From Planctomycetota bacterium (GTDB taxonomy: Bacteria > Planctomycetota > UBA8108 > JACQVS01), in contig JACQVS010000017.1 in NCBI GenBank assembly GCA_016209605.1, positions 1 through 43,837 on the forward strand: a stretch of 43,837 nucleotides of DNA, given 5' to 3'. Below are positions 1 to 9,191 of the stretch, piece after piece. Numbering within the stretch: position 1 is the first letter of the stretch; the number at the start of each line of letters is the position of its first letter. The notes below the pieces were generated by a model, which saw only the letters and a list, made by a program, of their open reading frames with translations, had not been told where the DNA came from and did not search any database. The position numbers and the translations under genes were made by a program.

Positions 1-1
1 A

Positions 2-2902
2 ATAGAAGGAGAAGAGAGCCTCACCCTTTCTGGCGACATGGTGGGCACGCCCCTCTACATGAGCCCCGAACAGGCGCGGCGGAAGAAGATCCCCATCGAC
101 CACCGCACGGACGTCTATTCCCTGGGCGCGACGCTCTACGAGATGCTCATCTTGCGGCCGCCGTTCCGGGGAAAGGACAACGAGGAGACGCTCAGCCAGA
201 TCATCGAGCGCGATCCGGTGGAGCCGAGGAAGCTGAACCGGCGGATCCCGAAGGACCTCGAGACCATCGTCCTCAAGTGCCTGAGGAAGGATCCCGCCGG
301 CCGCTACGGCACCGCCGAGGCGTTGGCGCAGGACTTGAGGCGCTTTGCGCGCGGCGACCCGGTCGAGGCGCGGCCGCCAACTACTTGGGAGCTTTGGGTT
401 CGGCGAGTTTACCGCCACCGGAGGAAGCTGCTTCTGGCCGCGGGGGTCTCGATCCTTCTCCTCGCCTTGGGCGCCTTGGCCTGGAGGCTGCGGATCGAGC
501 GCGAGACCTCGCGGCTTTACCTGGCTCAAGACTACGAGAAGAAGGTCGTCGCGGCGGCGATGAAGCTCCTCCGGAGCGAATGGGTGCTCTCGACAAAAAA
601 CCGGGGAGGTTTGGAGAGCGCCGACCTCCTTCCCCGGCGATACCAGGATCTCCTGAGCGGCAGCGGCAAGCGGGTCGCGGAGGAGGCGGTCGCCGAATTG
701 ACTGCCGAGATCGCCGCGCTGCCCGATCGGTTCGAGGGGTATCACTACCGGGCGAAGGGCCTGAGCCTCCTGGGGAACGACGCCGGGGGGATCGCGGACC
801 TCCAGGAGTGTCTCCGGAGAAATCCGGGTTTCCTGCCGGCGAAGGCCCTGCTCTCGGAGCTCGAAGCGGCCGGCAATCAAACTCAGGCGGCGCCTCTTTC
901 TAAAGCGATCGATCCCGGCGACCGCTGGGGCGGGGCCTGGCTCCGCGCCCACGTGGCCATGAAGAATTGTTCCTGGAAGGATGCCGCCGCTGCCTACACG
1001 CAGCTCCTGAGTATGGAGGAGAGCTTGAAACGGGAGCTTTTTTTGGGATCTTCCATCGAAAATCTCCTCGGACGCGGCGTGGTTCTCATGGAAACGCGGG
1101 ACTTTGAAGGCGCCAAGCGCGACTTCTGGGCCGCCCGCACTTTGTCGCAGAGGCTCTGGGGCGATTTCCTCGAGCCGCTCTTATTGCTCGGCAAGTCCTA
1201 TCTCCTCGAGGGGAACCCCGAGAGAGCGGAGGAACTTTTCCACGAGACGCTGGAGCGCTCCGGCGACCGGGACCGGATGGCTCTCTGGATTGCCGCCGCC
1301 TACCAATCGCTGCTTCTGAAGCTTGAAATATCCGGGCGGACCGGAGAAGCGGTCGCCGCCGCGAGAAAAGCGCTCCAGTTCTATCCGGACGACAACGCCG
1401 CGCAGATCCGGTTGGGATGGGCGCTGATCCGGGACCGCTGGTCAAGAAGACAAGCTACGACGAACAGGACTACAGCAGCGGAACCAGAGATCTTCCAGGA
1501 AATCGAAACGCTGGTCGCGGCAGTCCTCGCAAAAAATCCAAACGATCCATCGGCTTATGCCCTCTTGAGCAAGTCGCTCGAGGCCCAAGGAAAGCTCGAT
1601 CTGGCCAGCGAGCTCTCCGAGAAAGCCGAGGCCTTGCTGGGAGGCGCGGATCTTTCAACTCTTTCAAGGAGACAGGACATGAACCAACAAAAATTCAAAA
1701 GTATGACTGCAGTGGCAGGGACATTATTTTTGGCACTCGGCATAGAGGGCAGGGCGCATGAGATTTCGGGAACCTTCAAGGATGTGAAACGTCTCGGAGA
1801 CGAGTTCAGTTCGCCCTATATCGATGGTTGGGGGGTCCCATCGGGCGATGGCTTGACGCTGGCGTTCTTTTCGTCACGGCCGGGGGGAAATGGTAGTTAT
1901 GACATGTACATTGCTGACCGGCCTGACACGGCTGTCCCGTTCACCGAGGTGAGGAACATCGCGGAGCTGAATACCAGCGAATGGGAAATTCCCTCCTTCC
2001 TCTCGGATGATGGGCTGACGCTTTATTACCATTCTGACACTTCGGGCAATCTAGACCTGTACTTCGCGAGGCGTAAGAGCCGGGATGGTCTTTTCGAGGC
2101 AGCGCAGCCCGTCGAGGGATTAAACACCCAGTATTTTGAGGGGGGCCTCTCGCTGACGGCGGATGGTCTCGAGGCCTTCTTTCTTTCGGACCGGCCGGGC
2201 GGAAGAGGATTGCGGGATATCTGGGTTGCAACCCGGGGCTCCGTGAACATGCCCTTCCAGAACGTCAGGAATCTCAAAGAGGTCAATACGATTTACGCTG
2301 AGTCCGCCCCGAGCATCTCCGCGGACGGCCTGACTCTCTTCTGGAGCGACTCCATTGATGGATTCGATCCTCGCCCCGGAGGCAAGGGCGGCACTGATAT
2401 CTGGTGCGCGACACGCGCGACTCGCGATGAGCCGTTCGGCAAGGCCGTGAACCTGGGGAGTCCCATCAACACCGGTGCAGAGGAATACTTTCCCCGCATC
2501 TCGCCGCGCTGGCCGGAGGATGGTTCGATCATATACTTTACCCGCAATCTCGACATTTACCAGGCCACCTGGCGCGTCACGCCTCCCGTCCGCAGTCTGG
2601 TTCCCGGCGACTGCAACGGCGATGGCGCCCTCGATGTCAGCGATGCCGTCTGCATCCTGGGCGTCCTCTTTATCGGCGAGCCCAAGGGCTTCCCCTGCGG
2701 CGATGGCGCGTCGAGCCATCCGGGGAACGTCGCCCTCCTCGACTGGCCTCCACCCGATGGCCAGGCATCCGATGGCCAGGTCGACGTCACCGATGTCGTC
2801 AACCTCCTGACCTACCTCTTCATCGGCGGCTCTGCCCATCCCCTGGCCGTCCGCGGCAAGGAAACTACGGAGCCGGTGCCCATCCCCGGCTGCTCCCCGT
2901 AA
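2..2902 (+). CDS. Ser/Thr protein kinase (5' truncated by window) - TPR - PD40 propeller - dockerin-like fusion
   Basis: The reading frame is open from base 2, so the gene starts upstream; the window enters in the kinase activation segment. Visible kinase parts are GTPLYMSPEQ, the DVYSLGATLYE segment and the closing KDPAGRY segment. Numbering from the ATG at 38, one membrane helix lies at about 130-148, TPR-like helices at about 200-540, PD40/WD40-like propeller repeats (SSRPGG, LSDRPGG) at about 575-845, and two dockerin-like calcium loops (GDCNGDGALDVSD, DGQVDVTD) at about 855-930. Kinase-TM-TPR proteins are common in Planctomycetota. A C-terminal exported-type module is unexpected, because at residue 548 the frame passes through what looks like an independent start with Shine-Dalgarno and signal peptide. 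It may be one fused protein, or two genes whose separating stop was lost. Confidence 0.8.
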   Translation: MEGEESLTLSGDMVGTPLYMSPEQARRKKIPIDHRTDVYSLGATLYEMLILRPPFRGKDNEETLSQIIERDPVEPRKLNRRIPKDLETIVLKCLRKDPAGRYGTAEALAQDLRRFARGDPVEARPPTTWELWVRRVYRHRRKLLLAAGVSILLLALGALAWRLRIERETSRLYLAQDYEKKVVAAAMKLLRSEWVLSTKNRGGLESADLLPRRYQDLLSGSGKRVAEEAVAELTAEIAALPDRFEGYHYRAKGLSLLGNDAGGIADLQECLRRNPGFLPAKALLSELEAAGNQTQAAPLSKAIDPGDRWGGAWLRAHVAMKNCSWKDAAAAYTQLLSMEESLKRELFLGSSIENLLGRGVVLMETRDFEGAKRDFWAARTLSQRLWGDFLEPLLLLGKSYLLEGNPERAEELFHETLERSGDRDRMALWIAAAYQSLLLKLEISGRTGEAVAAARKALQFYPDDNAAQIRLGWALIRDRWSRRQATTNRTTAAEPEIFQEIETLVAAVLAKNPNDPSAYALLSKSLEAQGKLDLASELSEKAEALLGGADLSTLSRRQDMNQQKFKSMTAVAGTLFLALGIEGRAHEISGTFKDVKRLGDEFSSPYIDGWGVPSGDGLTLAFFSSRPGGNGSYDMYIADRPDTAVPFTEVRNIAELNTSEWEIPSFLSDDGLTLYYHSDTSGNLDLYFARRKSRDGLFEAAQPVEGLNTQYFEGGLSLTADGLEAFFLSDRPGGRGLRDIWVATRGSVNMPFQNVRNLKEVNTIYAESAPSISADGLTLFWSDSIDGFDPRPGGKGGTDIWCATRATRDEPFGKAVNLGSPINTGAEEYFPRISPRWPEDGSIIYFTRNLDIYQATWRVTPPVRSLVPGDCNGDGALDVSDAVCILGVLFIGEPKGFPCGDGASSHPGNVALLDWPPPDGQASDGQVDVTDVVNLLTYLFIGGSAHPLAVRGKETTEPVPIPGCSP
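1666..1681 (+). promoter_or_regulatory. Internal Shine-Dalgarno and ATG inside the kinase-TPR ORF
   Basis: AAGGAGA at 1666-1672 lies six bases before an in-frame ATG at 1679. The encoded sequence MNQQKFKSMTAVAGTLFLAL resembles a signal peptide ending near GRAHE. The propeller-dockerin part could therefore be translated separately and exported. Confidence 0.55.
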
Positions 2903-3251
2903 AAGGCGGTATAAGCTCCGAATCCCAAGGTCGCCTCCCCGCCGTGCCGGGCCTCGATCATCCGAGAGCCGATCCCGGCGGGGAGGCCGCATTGCGGCTT
3001 GAACCTCAGTCGCTCCATCTCCAGCCCAACCGGTCTCGTGCAACAGGGTGGGATTCGGAGCTGTTGAATAAAAGTCCCTTACCCCTCATCCCTTGTCCCT
3101 TCCCGGAAAAATTGTAAGGTTTTATCGAGGAAGACCCACTTCGGCACGTTTTTGAAATCCCGTAAGAACAACATTTCGGATTATTAACTGGCCACTTTTC
3201 CGATTTTTAAATATAATACTATTGTAAAAGTATTTAGAGATATGAAAGCTG
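2903..3251. other. Intergenic region with nested inverted repeats and an AT-rich leader
   Basis: No gene is seen in these 349 bases. The first half holds two nested exact inverted repeats, listed separately. The second half (about 3180-3245) is strikingly AT-rich compared with its surroundings. It contains TATAAT at 3212-3217 and a small AATACT/AGTATT hairpin, and may hold the desaturase promoter; no convincing -35 box was found. Confidence 0.5.
2914..3062. repeat. Nested inverted repeats, 14 bp outer and 12 bp inner
   Basis: AGCTCCGAATCCCA at 2914-2927 is the exact reverse complement of 3049-3062. Inside it, GCCTCCCCGCCG at 2933-2944 pairs exactly with 2976-2987. The 149-bp unit lies just after a stop codon. 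It could be a folded transcript end, or a small element with terminal inverted repeats. No flanking target duplication was seen. Confidence 0.6.
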
Positions 3252-3257
3252 GTGCCG

Positions 3258-4226
3258 ATGCGTGATGCTAAGGTGATCCTCAAGGAGAGCAGGAAGTATG
3301 CCAGCGAAAAACGCTGGCTGAGTTGGTGGCATCTGTGGTCGACAATGGCGGTGCTGCTTGTACTGTGGGTGGGGGCGAGTGTCGATTTACCGTGGATCGT
3401 TCGTATTCCTGCGAGCATCCTGGCAGGGCTGGCGCTGGTTCGCTTCTTCATTTTGTACCACGACTACCAGCACGGCGCGATTCTCCAGCGTTCCTGGGTG
3501 AGCTCTGCCATCATGTATCTTTTTGGCCTGTTCTCGCTCAATCCGCCGAGCTTCTGGAACAGCTCGCACAACTACCATCATCGCAACACCGCCAGGATCT
3601 TTGGAGCCGATATCGGCTCTTTCCCGGTGATGACCGTAAAATCCTACGCCAGGGCATCGCGCCGGAGGCGATTGGTTTACGCGCTTTCCCGGCATCCTTT
3701 GACCATCGTCTTTGGCTACCTGACGGTTTTTCTCTATAGCATGTGCCTGCGCTCGTTTCTCAACAATCCCCGTGAACACTACGATTCGGCGCTGGCGCTG
3801 GGGCTCCACGCCGGTCTGATTGCTTGCCTTGCGGTATTTGTCTGGAAAGTGATGCTGCTGGGGCTGATTGTGCCGATGGCGGTTGCGACCGCTTTGGGGG
3901 CTTATCTTTTTTACGCCCAGCACAATTACCCGGATGTCAAGCTTCGCGGTCGCGCCAGGTGGGATTACGTGTTTGCCGCGCTCAACTCTTCGAGTTTTAT
4001 CCGGATGGACCCGTGGCTGCACTGGTTCACCGGCAATATCGGCTATCACCACGTCCATCACTTGAACGCCCGCATTCCCTTTTACCGCCTGCCTGAAGCC
4101 ATGGCGGGCATCAAGGAGCTGCAGAATCCCGGCACCACCACCCTCCACCCGCGCGAGATCGTTCGCTGCTTGCGCCTTAAGCTCTGGGATCCCGCCAGGG
4201 ACCGCCTAGTGCCGTTCAAGGGGTAA
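3258..4226 (+). CDS. Membrane fatty acid desaturase
   Basis: An integral-membrane di-iron desaturase/hydroxylase of the FA_desaturase family, expected to introduce a double bond (or hydroxyl) into acyl chains of membrane lipids. All three histidine boxes are present: HDYQH near residue 70, HNYHH near 106 and HHVHH near 266-270. Additional histidines such as YAQHNY near 224 fit the family. Hydrophobic stretches at about 30-65 and 85-95, plus two in the middle, give the usual four-helix layout. The length (about 322 residues) is normal. ATG 3258 is preferred over GTG 3252 because a weak GAAAG lies at a reasonable distance; both are possible. The fragment at 8332-8681 is a second, different member of the same family. 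The exact substrate and regiochemistry cannot be read from sequence. Confidence 0.88.
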   Translation: MRDAKVILKESRKYASEKRWLSWWHLWSTMAVLLVLWVGASVDLPWIVRIPASILAGLALVRFFILYHDYQHGAILQRSWVSSAIMYLFGLFSLNPPSFWNSSHNYHHRNTARIFGADIGSFPVMTVKSYARASRRRRLVYALSRHPLTIVFGYLTVFLYSMCLRSFLNNPREHYDSALALGLHAGLIACLAVFVWKVMLLGLIVPMAVATALGAYLFYAQHNYPDVKLRGRARWDYVFAALNSSSFIRMDPWLHWFTGNIGYHHVHHLNARIPFYRLPEAMAGIKELQNPGTTTLHPREIVRCLRLKLWDPARDRLVPFKG

Positions 4227-4257
4227 TAAACGGTATTAAGGAATAAAATTTCCGACA

Positions 4258-4331
4258 TCTAGACAAGTTGGGAGTTTTTTTACTCTCCCATCGCTTCCTG
4301 ACCTTCTATATTCAGTCCTCGCTTGTCTAGA
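4258..4331. repeat. Nested inverted repeat between desaturase and CNNM genes
   Basis: TCTAGACAAG at 4258-4267 pairs exactly with 4322-4331. Inside, TGGGAG at 4269-4274 pairs with CTCCCA at 4285-4290 around a T-rich loop. The arrangement could serve as a transcription terminator for the desaturase gene or as a folded leader for the next gene. Confidence 0.45.
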
Positions 4332-4399
4332 GATATTCCTTGAGATCCAAGGATCAAAGCGCCAGGAGGCCAAACCACGCTTAAACAAGGAGAGACCTG

Positions 4400-5920
4400 A
4401 TGCTCACCGAACTGGGGCTCGTGTTCATCGCCCTGCTGCTTGTCCTGCTGAATGGATTCTTCGTCCTTGCCGAATTCGCGATCGTCAAGGTGCGGGCGAC
4501 TCGCCTCGAGGAGCTGGCCGAGAGGGGGGTGGAGAAGGCAAGGGCAGCCCGGGAGATCATCAGCCACCTCGACGCCTACCTCTCGGCAACCCAGCTCGGG
4601 ATCACTCTCGCAAGCCTTGCGCTGGGGTGGGTCGGCGAGCCGGCATTTGCTCCCCTGTTTGAGCGCCTCATCGATCTCCCCGGGTGGCTCTCCACCGCCG
4701 CGTCTCATGGCGCGTCGCTAACGGCCGCCTTCCTCTTCATCACCTTTCTTCATATCCTCATAGGAGAGCTTGCTCCCAAGTCGATTGCGATCCGGCACTC
4801 GGAAGCCGCGGCGCTTTTCAGCGCCCGGCCCCTCAAGCTATTCTACCGGCTGTTCGCGATTCCCCTGTTCGTCATGAACGGCGCATCCCGCGCCCTCCTG
4901 CATCTCTTGAAGGTCCCGCCAGCTAGCGAGGCCGAGGTGACTTATACCGAGGAGGAGTTGCGGTCGATCCTGGGAGCCTCGCAGGAACGCGGGGGCTTCA
5001 GCTTCCACCACCTGTTACTTCTCGAGAACGCCTTCGATTTCGGCGATCTCCGGGTCAAGGATGTGGCGATTCCCCTCGAGAAGGTGGCCTTCCTCGATCC
5101 CTCTCGCCCCTGGCCGGAAAACGCCTCCATCATCATCGAGAAGCGGCTGTCTCGCTTTCCGCTCCGGGAGGGGCCGCGCGGATCGATCGCGGGCTTCATT
5201 CACACGAAGACGATCGCGCTCGACCTCTTAGCAGGGAAGACGCCGGACTTGCTCCGCGAGAGCCACAAGCTCCTCCGCATCCCGGAGGACATGCTCCTGG
5301 AAGTTGCGCTCCGCAAGCTCCAGAACGCCGGCGAGCACATGGGGGTCGTCCTGAACTCAGCGGGCGCTGAGGTCGGCATCTTCACCCTTGAAGACATCGT
5401 CGAGGAACTCATCGGCGACATCCGGGACGAGTTCGAGCCAACGCGTACGGTCTCGATCTCGGAGGTCCTCAGCGCAGAGACCGTGGTGCTCGATCCGGAC
5501 ATCCGGGACCGCACCGATCTCATCAAGTTCCTGGTGCGAAAGGCATGCGGAGCCGCCGATGGTATCGACCCCGAGACCGCGATCGACACTGTCCTGAAGC
5601 GCGAGAGGGCGGTACCGGCCTCGATTTCGGGGGGCCTTGCAGTCCCCCATGCCCGGGTGCCGGGGCTCAAAGGAACTCGCGCCGCGTTCGCCCGCCATCG
5701 CCAAGGGATCGATTACCAGGCTCCTGACGGCCGCCCGGTCCACCTTGTCCTTCTCATCCTCACTCCCGCCGAGGCGACGCCGGGCGCGCAGGCCCGCGCC
5801 CTTCGCCGGGCGGCCGGCCTCATGCAGAGTGACTATGTCCGCGCTCGACTCCTCGACGCGGTCTCCGTGGATGAAGTCCTCGAGATTTTCCGCATTGGCG
5901 AGACGTCGGCAGTGGTTTGA
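4400..5920 (+). CDS. CNNM/HlyC-CorC family membrane protein with CBS domains and C-terminal PTS EIIA-like domain
   Basis: The N-terminal 175 residues are a CNNM (DUF21) transmembrane domain, with NGFFVLAEFAIVKVR in the first helix and the family segment IGELAPKSIAIRHSEAAA. CNNM proteins are linked to magnesium or cobalt transport. A CBS-pair region follows at about 205-340 (VKDVAIPLEKV ... GIFTLEDIVEELIGDI). Instead of the usual CorC/HlyC domain, the last 140 residues resemble a PTS EIIA type-2 (EIIA-Ntr-like) domain. It has GGLAVPHARVPG, whose histidine (about 417) aligns with the phospho-acceptor, and the closing LLDAVSVDEVLEIFR. The start has AAGGAGAG eight bases upstream. The fusion suggests transport gated by phospho-relay or adenine nucleotides; that is inference. 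Confidence 0.85.
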   Translation: MLTELGLVFIALLLVLLNGFFVLAEFAIVKVRATRLEELAERGVEKARAAREIISHLDAYLSATQLGITLASLALGWVGEPAFAPLFERLIDLPGWLSTAASHGASLTAAFLFITFLHILIGELAPKSIAIRHSEAAALFSARPLKLFYRLFAIPLFVMNGASRALLHLLKVPPASEAEVTYTEEELRSILGASQERGGFSFHHLLLLENAFDFGDLRVKDVAIPLEKVAFLDPSRPWPENASIIIEKRLSRFPLREGPRGSIAGFIHTKTIALDLLAGKTPDLLRESHKLLRIPEDMLLEVALRKLQNAGEHMGVVLNSAGAEVGIFTLEDIVEELIGDIRDEFEPTRTVSISEVLSAETVVLDPDIRDRTDLIKFLVRKACGAADGIDPETAIDTVLKRERAVPASISGGLAVPHARVPGLKGTRAAFARHRQGIDYQAPDGRPVHLVLLILTPAEATPGAQARALRRAAGLMQSDYVRARLLDAVSVDEVLEIFRIGETSAVV

Positions 5921-6030
5921 AAAACCCTCGTCCATTTGCCAAAACCAACCCAGCGGATCTCATTTATGATATTTTATCCTAGTGCTTTTTCTTCTTGCGC
6001 TGATTTTCGTCAAGACATCGTAGTCGCCGG

Positions 6031-8331
6031 ATGAAAGGATACTTGTCCAAGAACCTCCGGCGCAAACTCCGTTCAGGTGCCATTGCCGGTCCGACGCTCG
6101 AAGAGCCGATTCGGGCAGAGCTCTTCAGCATCGAGCGTCTCGAGCAGCACGCCGAGAGCCTTGCCGCCGCCCAGCGCGTCACGACCACACCGCGGAAAGG
6201 TCGCCGGCTGCTGCAGCGCGTTGAGGACAACGGGCGGGTGCTGCTCGAATCGTATCGCGCCATTGCCAAGGCCATCCGGGAGGAGCGCACGATCACGCCG
6301 GCGGCAGAATGGCTGGTCGACAATTTTCACGTCGTGGATGAACAACTGCGCGAGATCCGTGACGACCTGCCATCTGGCTTTTACCGAGAGCTGCCGAAGC
6401 TGGCCGAGGGCCACCTCCAGGGCTACCCGCGCGTCTTCGGCCTGGCCTGGGCGTTCGTCGCCCATACGGACAGCCGGTTTGACCCGGAAACGCTCCGCCG
6501 GTTCCTGCGCGCCTACCAGCGAGTGCAGCCGTTGACGATCGGCGAGCTCTGGGCGGTCGCGATCTCCTTGCGGGTGGTTCTCGTGGAGAATCTCCGGCGC
6601 CTGGCGGAGGGGATCGTGCACAGGCGGGCGGCGCGGCAGGAGGCCGATACGCTGGTGGACGGCCTGCTCGGGCTCGGCGGCCGCCCGGCTGAGCCAGCGG
6701 AGGCCGCCCTGCGGGAGTTCGAGGGAGCCCCGCTGGCGCCGGCCTTCGCGGTCCAGCTCGTCCAGCGGTTGCGCGATCAGGACCCGCTGGTCACGCCGGC
6801 TCTTCGATGGCTCGATGACCGCCTGGCGGTTCAGGAGACGACGGCCGATGAGATCGTCCGGATCGAGCACCAGAGGCAGTCGGCGATGAATGTGACCGTC
6901 CGCAACGTGATCACCAGCATGCGCCTTCTGTCCGCGTTCGACTGGGCGGAATTCTTCGAGAGCGTCAGTCTTGTCGACGCCATGCTCCGGGACGGCACCG
7001 GCTTCGCCGCCATGGACTTTGCGACGCGCGATCGTTACCGGCACGCGATCGAGGAGCAAATCGAGCGGCTGGAAGTGCACTATTTATCGAATCTAGATGG
7101 TGAACTTCGTTTCGCGATCCTCTCTGACTGGACCGATGCGCCTCTGGAAACAATGCGGGGAGACGACGAGCTGCTTGCGGCGGCGGTCGAAGGAATCGCG
7201 CGTCTGAACCGGCGCCACGGACCCGCCCCGGACGGCGGCGAGCGGTTTTTCATTTTCCACCGCAAGCGCGGCTGGAACGAGAGCGAGCGAAAGTGGATCG
7301 GCTGGGAGAGCAAACGCGGGAAGCTTCATGAATTGAACCGCCTGCTGCGGGGCGCAACCGACACCACCTTCATGTCGGCGGGCGGCCGGGCGCTTGTCGC
7401 CCTTCCCGGCGTCCGGTACGTCATCACGCTGGATGCCGACACGCGGCTGCCGAGGGGAGCCGCCTGCCGATTGGCCGGCACGATGGCGCATCCCCTCAAT
7501 CGGCCGAGGTTTGAATCCTTCTCCAGGCCGCCGCGCGCGCCGTGCTCTCGAGCCGCCGCGGGACGCTGGCAGAGCAGATCGAACGCCGGCAGCGGTCCCT
7601 GGGCGCCGCGGTTCCACTGCCGCGGCGACTGCCCGCCCCGAAGCCATTGGCGGTCCCGACCTCGCGACCCGACCTCGAGTTCTTCAACGGCCTCGGCGGC
7701 TTCGGCGCGAACGGCCGCGAGTATGTGACTATCCTGGGCGAGGGGCAGTGGACGCCGGCGCCCTGGATCAACGTGATCGCGATTCATTCCTTCGGCTTCC
7801 AGGTCTCCGAGTCGGGCTCGGGCTACACGTGGTCGCTCAACAGCCGCGAGAACCAGCTCACCCCGTGGTCGAATGACCCGGTCAGCGACCCGCCGGGCGA
7901 GACGATATACGTCCGGGACGAAGAAAGCGGCGAGCTGTGGAGCCCGACGGCTCTGCCGATCCGCGAGGAGACCTCGCCTTATGTCGCCCGGCACGGCCAA
8001 GGCTACAGCCGCTTCGAGCACGCGTCACATGGGGTCTCGCTGGACCTCCTGCAGTTCGTGCCGCTTGACGACCCGATCAAGATTTCCCGCCTCACCATCA
8101 AGAATCATTCAGGCCGGCCCAGACGACTTTCCGTGACGGCGTATGTCGAATGGGTTCTCGGCGTTTCGAGGAGCGCCTCCGCGCCTTTCGTCGTCACCGA
8201 GCTTGACACGGAAACGGGGACAATGCTCGCGCGCAACGCCTGGAACTGCGAGTTCCGCGGCCGCGTGGCGTTCGCCGACCTCGGCGGGCGCCAGACCGCG
8301 TGGACGGGCAATCGGACGGAGTTCCTCGTGG
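6031..8331 (+). pseudogene. Cyclic beta-1,2-glucan synthase (NdvB/ChvB-like) remnant with internal deletion and lost C-terminus
   Basis: The first part, 6031 to about 7510, matches the N-terminal region of the very large (about 2800-residue) cyclic beta-glucan synthases, through to the nucleotide-sugar motif ITLDADTRLPR and HPLNRPRF. At about 7505-7525 the reading frame changes. The next frame carries a later region of the same family (DLEFFNGLGGF, GQWTPAPWINVIA, NSRENQLTPWSNDPVSD, RHGQGYSRFEH), the start of the GH94-like phosphorylase part. The glycosyltransferase core and membrane helices between them are missing. The second part stops abruptly at TEFL near 8331, where it meets a desaturase fragment on the other strand. 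The protein cannot be functional as written. Confidence 0.8.
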
Positions 8332-8681
8332 GCATGGTGAAAGTTGTGGCTGTAACGCCAATACCGCGGAGGGGCGAGCACCAGCAAGCCATACAGGTAA
8401 AACACTGCCTTCGCGAGTCGCGATCCGCGCAGAAGGGAGCCGTGCATGAAATCATGAAACAGGATAAACGCTCGCACTAACAGCAGCCCTCCAAGAACCG
8501 ACGCACCGAGGCGCAGCGGCCACCAGGGAATGACCGCTATCAGCGCGAGCACGGCCCCGAGCAGGATTAGAGTGAAGCCTACACACCACCAACTCTTGAT
8601 GCGAGACTCCTTTGCAAAAGGCCGTGTCGCATCCAGCAACTTCTTTCCGTGCTCAGAAGAGCCTGTCTCCTCGTTGGGCAT
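8332..8681 (-). pseudogene. Fatty acid desaturase, N-terminal fragment
   Basis: Read on the minus strand, ATG 8681 has GGGGGAGAA at a good distance upstream. It begins MPNEETGSSEHG and continues into hydrophobic helices and the first two histidine boxes of a membrane desaturase, HDFMH and HNFHH. The match ends at HNFHHAH, at the junction with the glucan-synthase remnant; beyond it the frame reads antisense glucan-synthase sequence. The third histidine box and about two thirds of the enzyme are absent. It is related to, but clearly different from, the complete desaturase at 3258-4226. Confidence 0.78.
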
Positions 8682-8849
8682 GGAAGCATTCTCCCCCTGC
8701 AAAACAATTCCCTCGACATTGCTGTCGTCGATCAATTCGTCACATAGATATTACCAGGTGACGTGACCCATGTAAAGTAGGCCAGAGGCCGATGGTGCAT
8801 AGTTTTCCAACATAATCCGAAAACGTCCTTGATTCGATTAAATGCGATC

Positions 8850-9158
8850 GGCGAAAGACTTGGCCTTGCGCGCCTGCCGTCAGAAGTCAACTGGAAGATC
8901 ATGCTTGGCGCCGGATGCCTGGCCGGCATCGGTTTCACGATTTCGATCTTCATCGCCGGTCTGGCTCTGAAGGGGCACTTGCTCGACGAGGGAAAAATCG
9001 GAACCCTCGCCGGTTCGACCATCAGTGCCATCCTTGGTTGCGTCTTGCTCCTCATGTTTATGCCGCCCAAAAGGTCGGAGGCGACGGTTGGGGTGCAGAA
9101 GGCCGGCGGCAAAGGCGCCAAGGCGGATCATCCCACCCGCCCGCATGAACTTCGGTGA
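8850..9158 (+). pseudogene. nhaA: NhaA Na+/H+ antiporter, C-terminal fragment
   Basis: About 100 residues match the end of NhaA: RLGLARLPSEVNW, then GAGCLAGIGFTISIFIAGLA, then the last helix GTLAGSTISAILGCVLLL. The preceding ten helices are missing. Upstream of about 8850 the sequence becomes the AT-richer 5' flank of the desaturase fragment, so the join lies near 8840-8860. The natural stop codon is kept. The antiporter function must be lost, since the NhaA ion-binding aspartates lie in the missing part. Confidence 0.78.
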
Positions 9159-9191
9159 CTGCTGGAAGTGGAGCCAATCGAAGGAAACCGC

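Noticed and set aside
2600..2830. Cellulosome membership, suggested by dockerin-like repeats here and at the end of the GHL10 protein
   Set aside because: No cohesin or scaffoldin is present. Such tails are widespread in planctomycete proteins without cellulosomes.
2914..3069. An integron attC site
   Set aside because: GTTGAAT at 3063 fits the GTTRRRY core, but no matching RYYYAAC is found at the other end and no integrase or cassette is visible.
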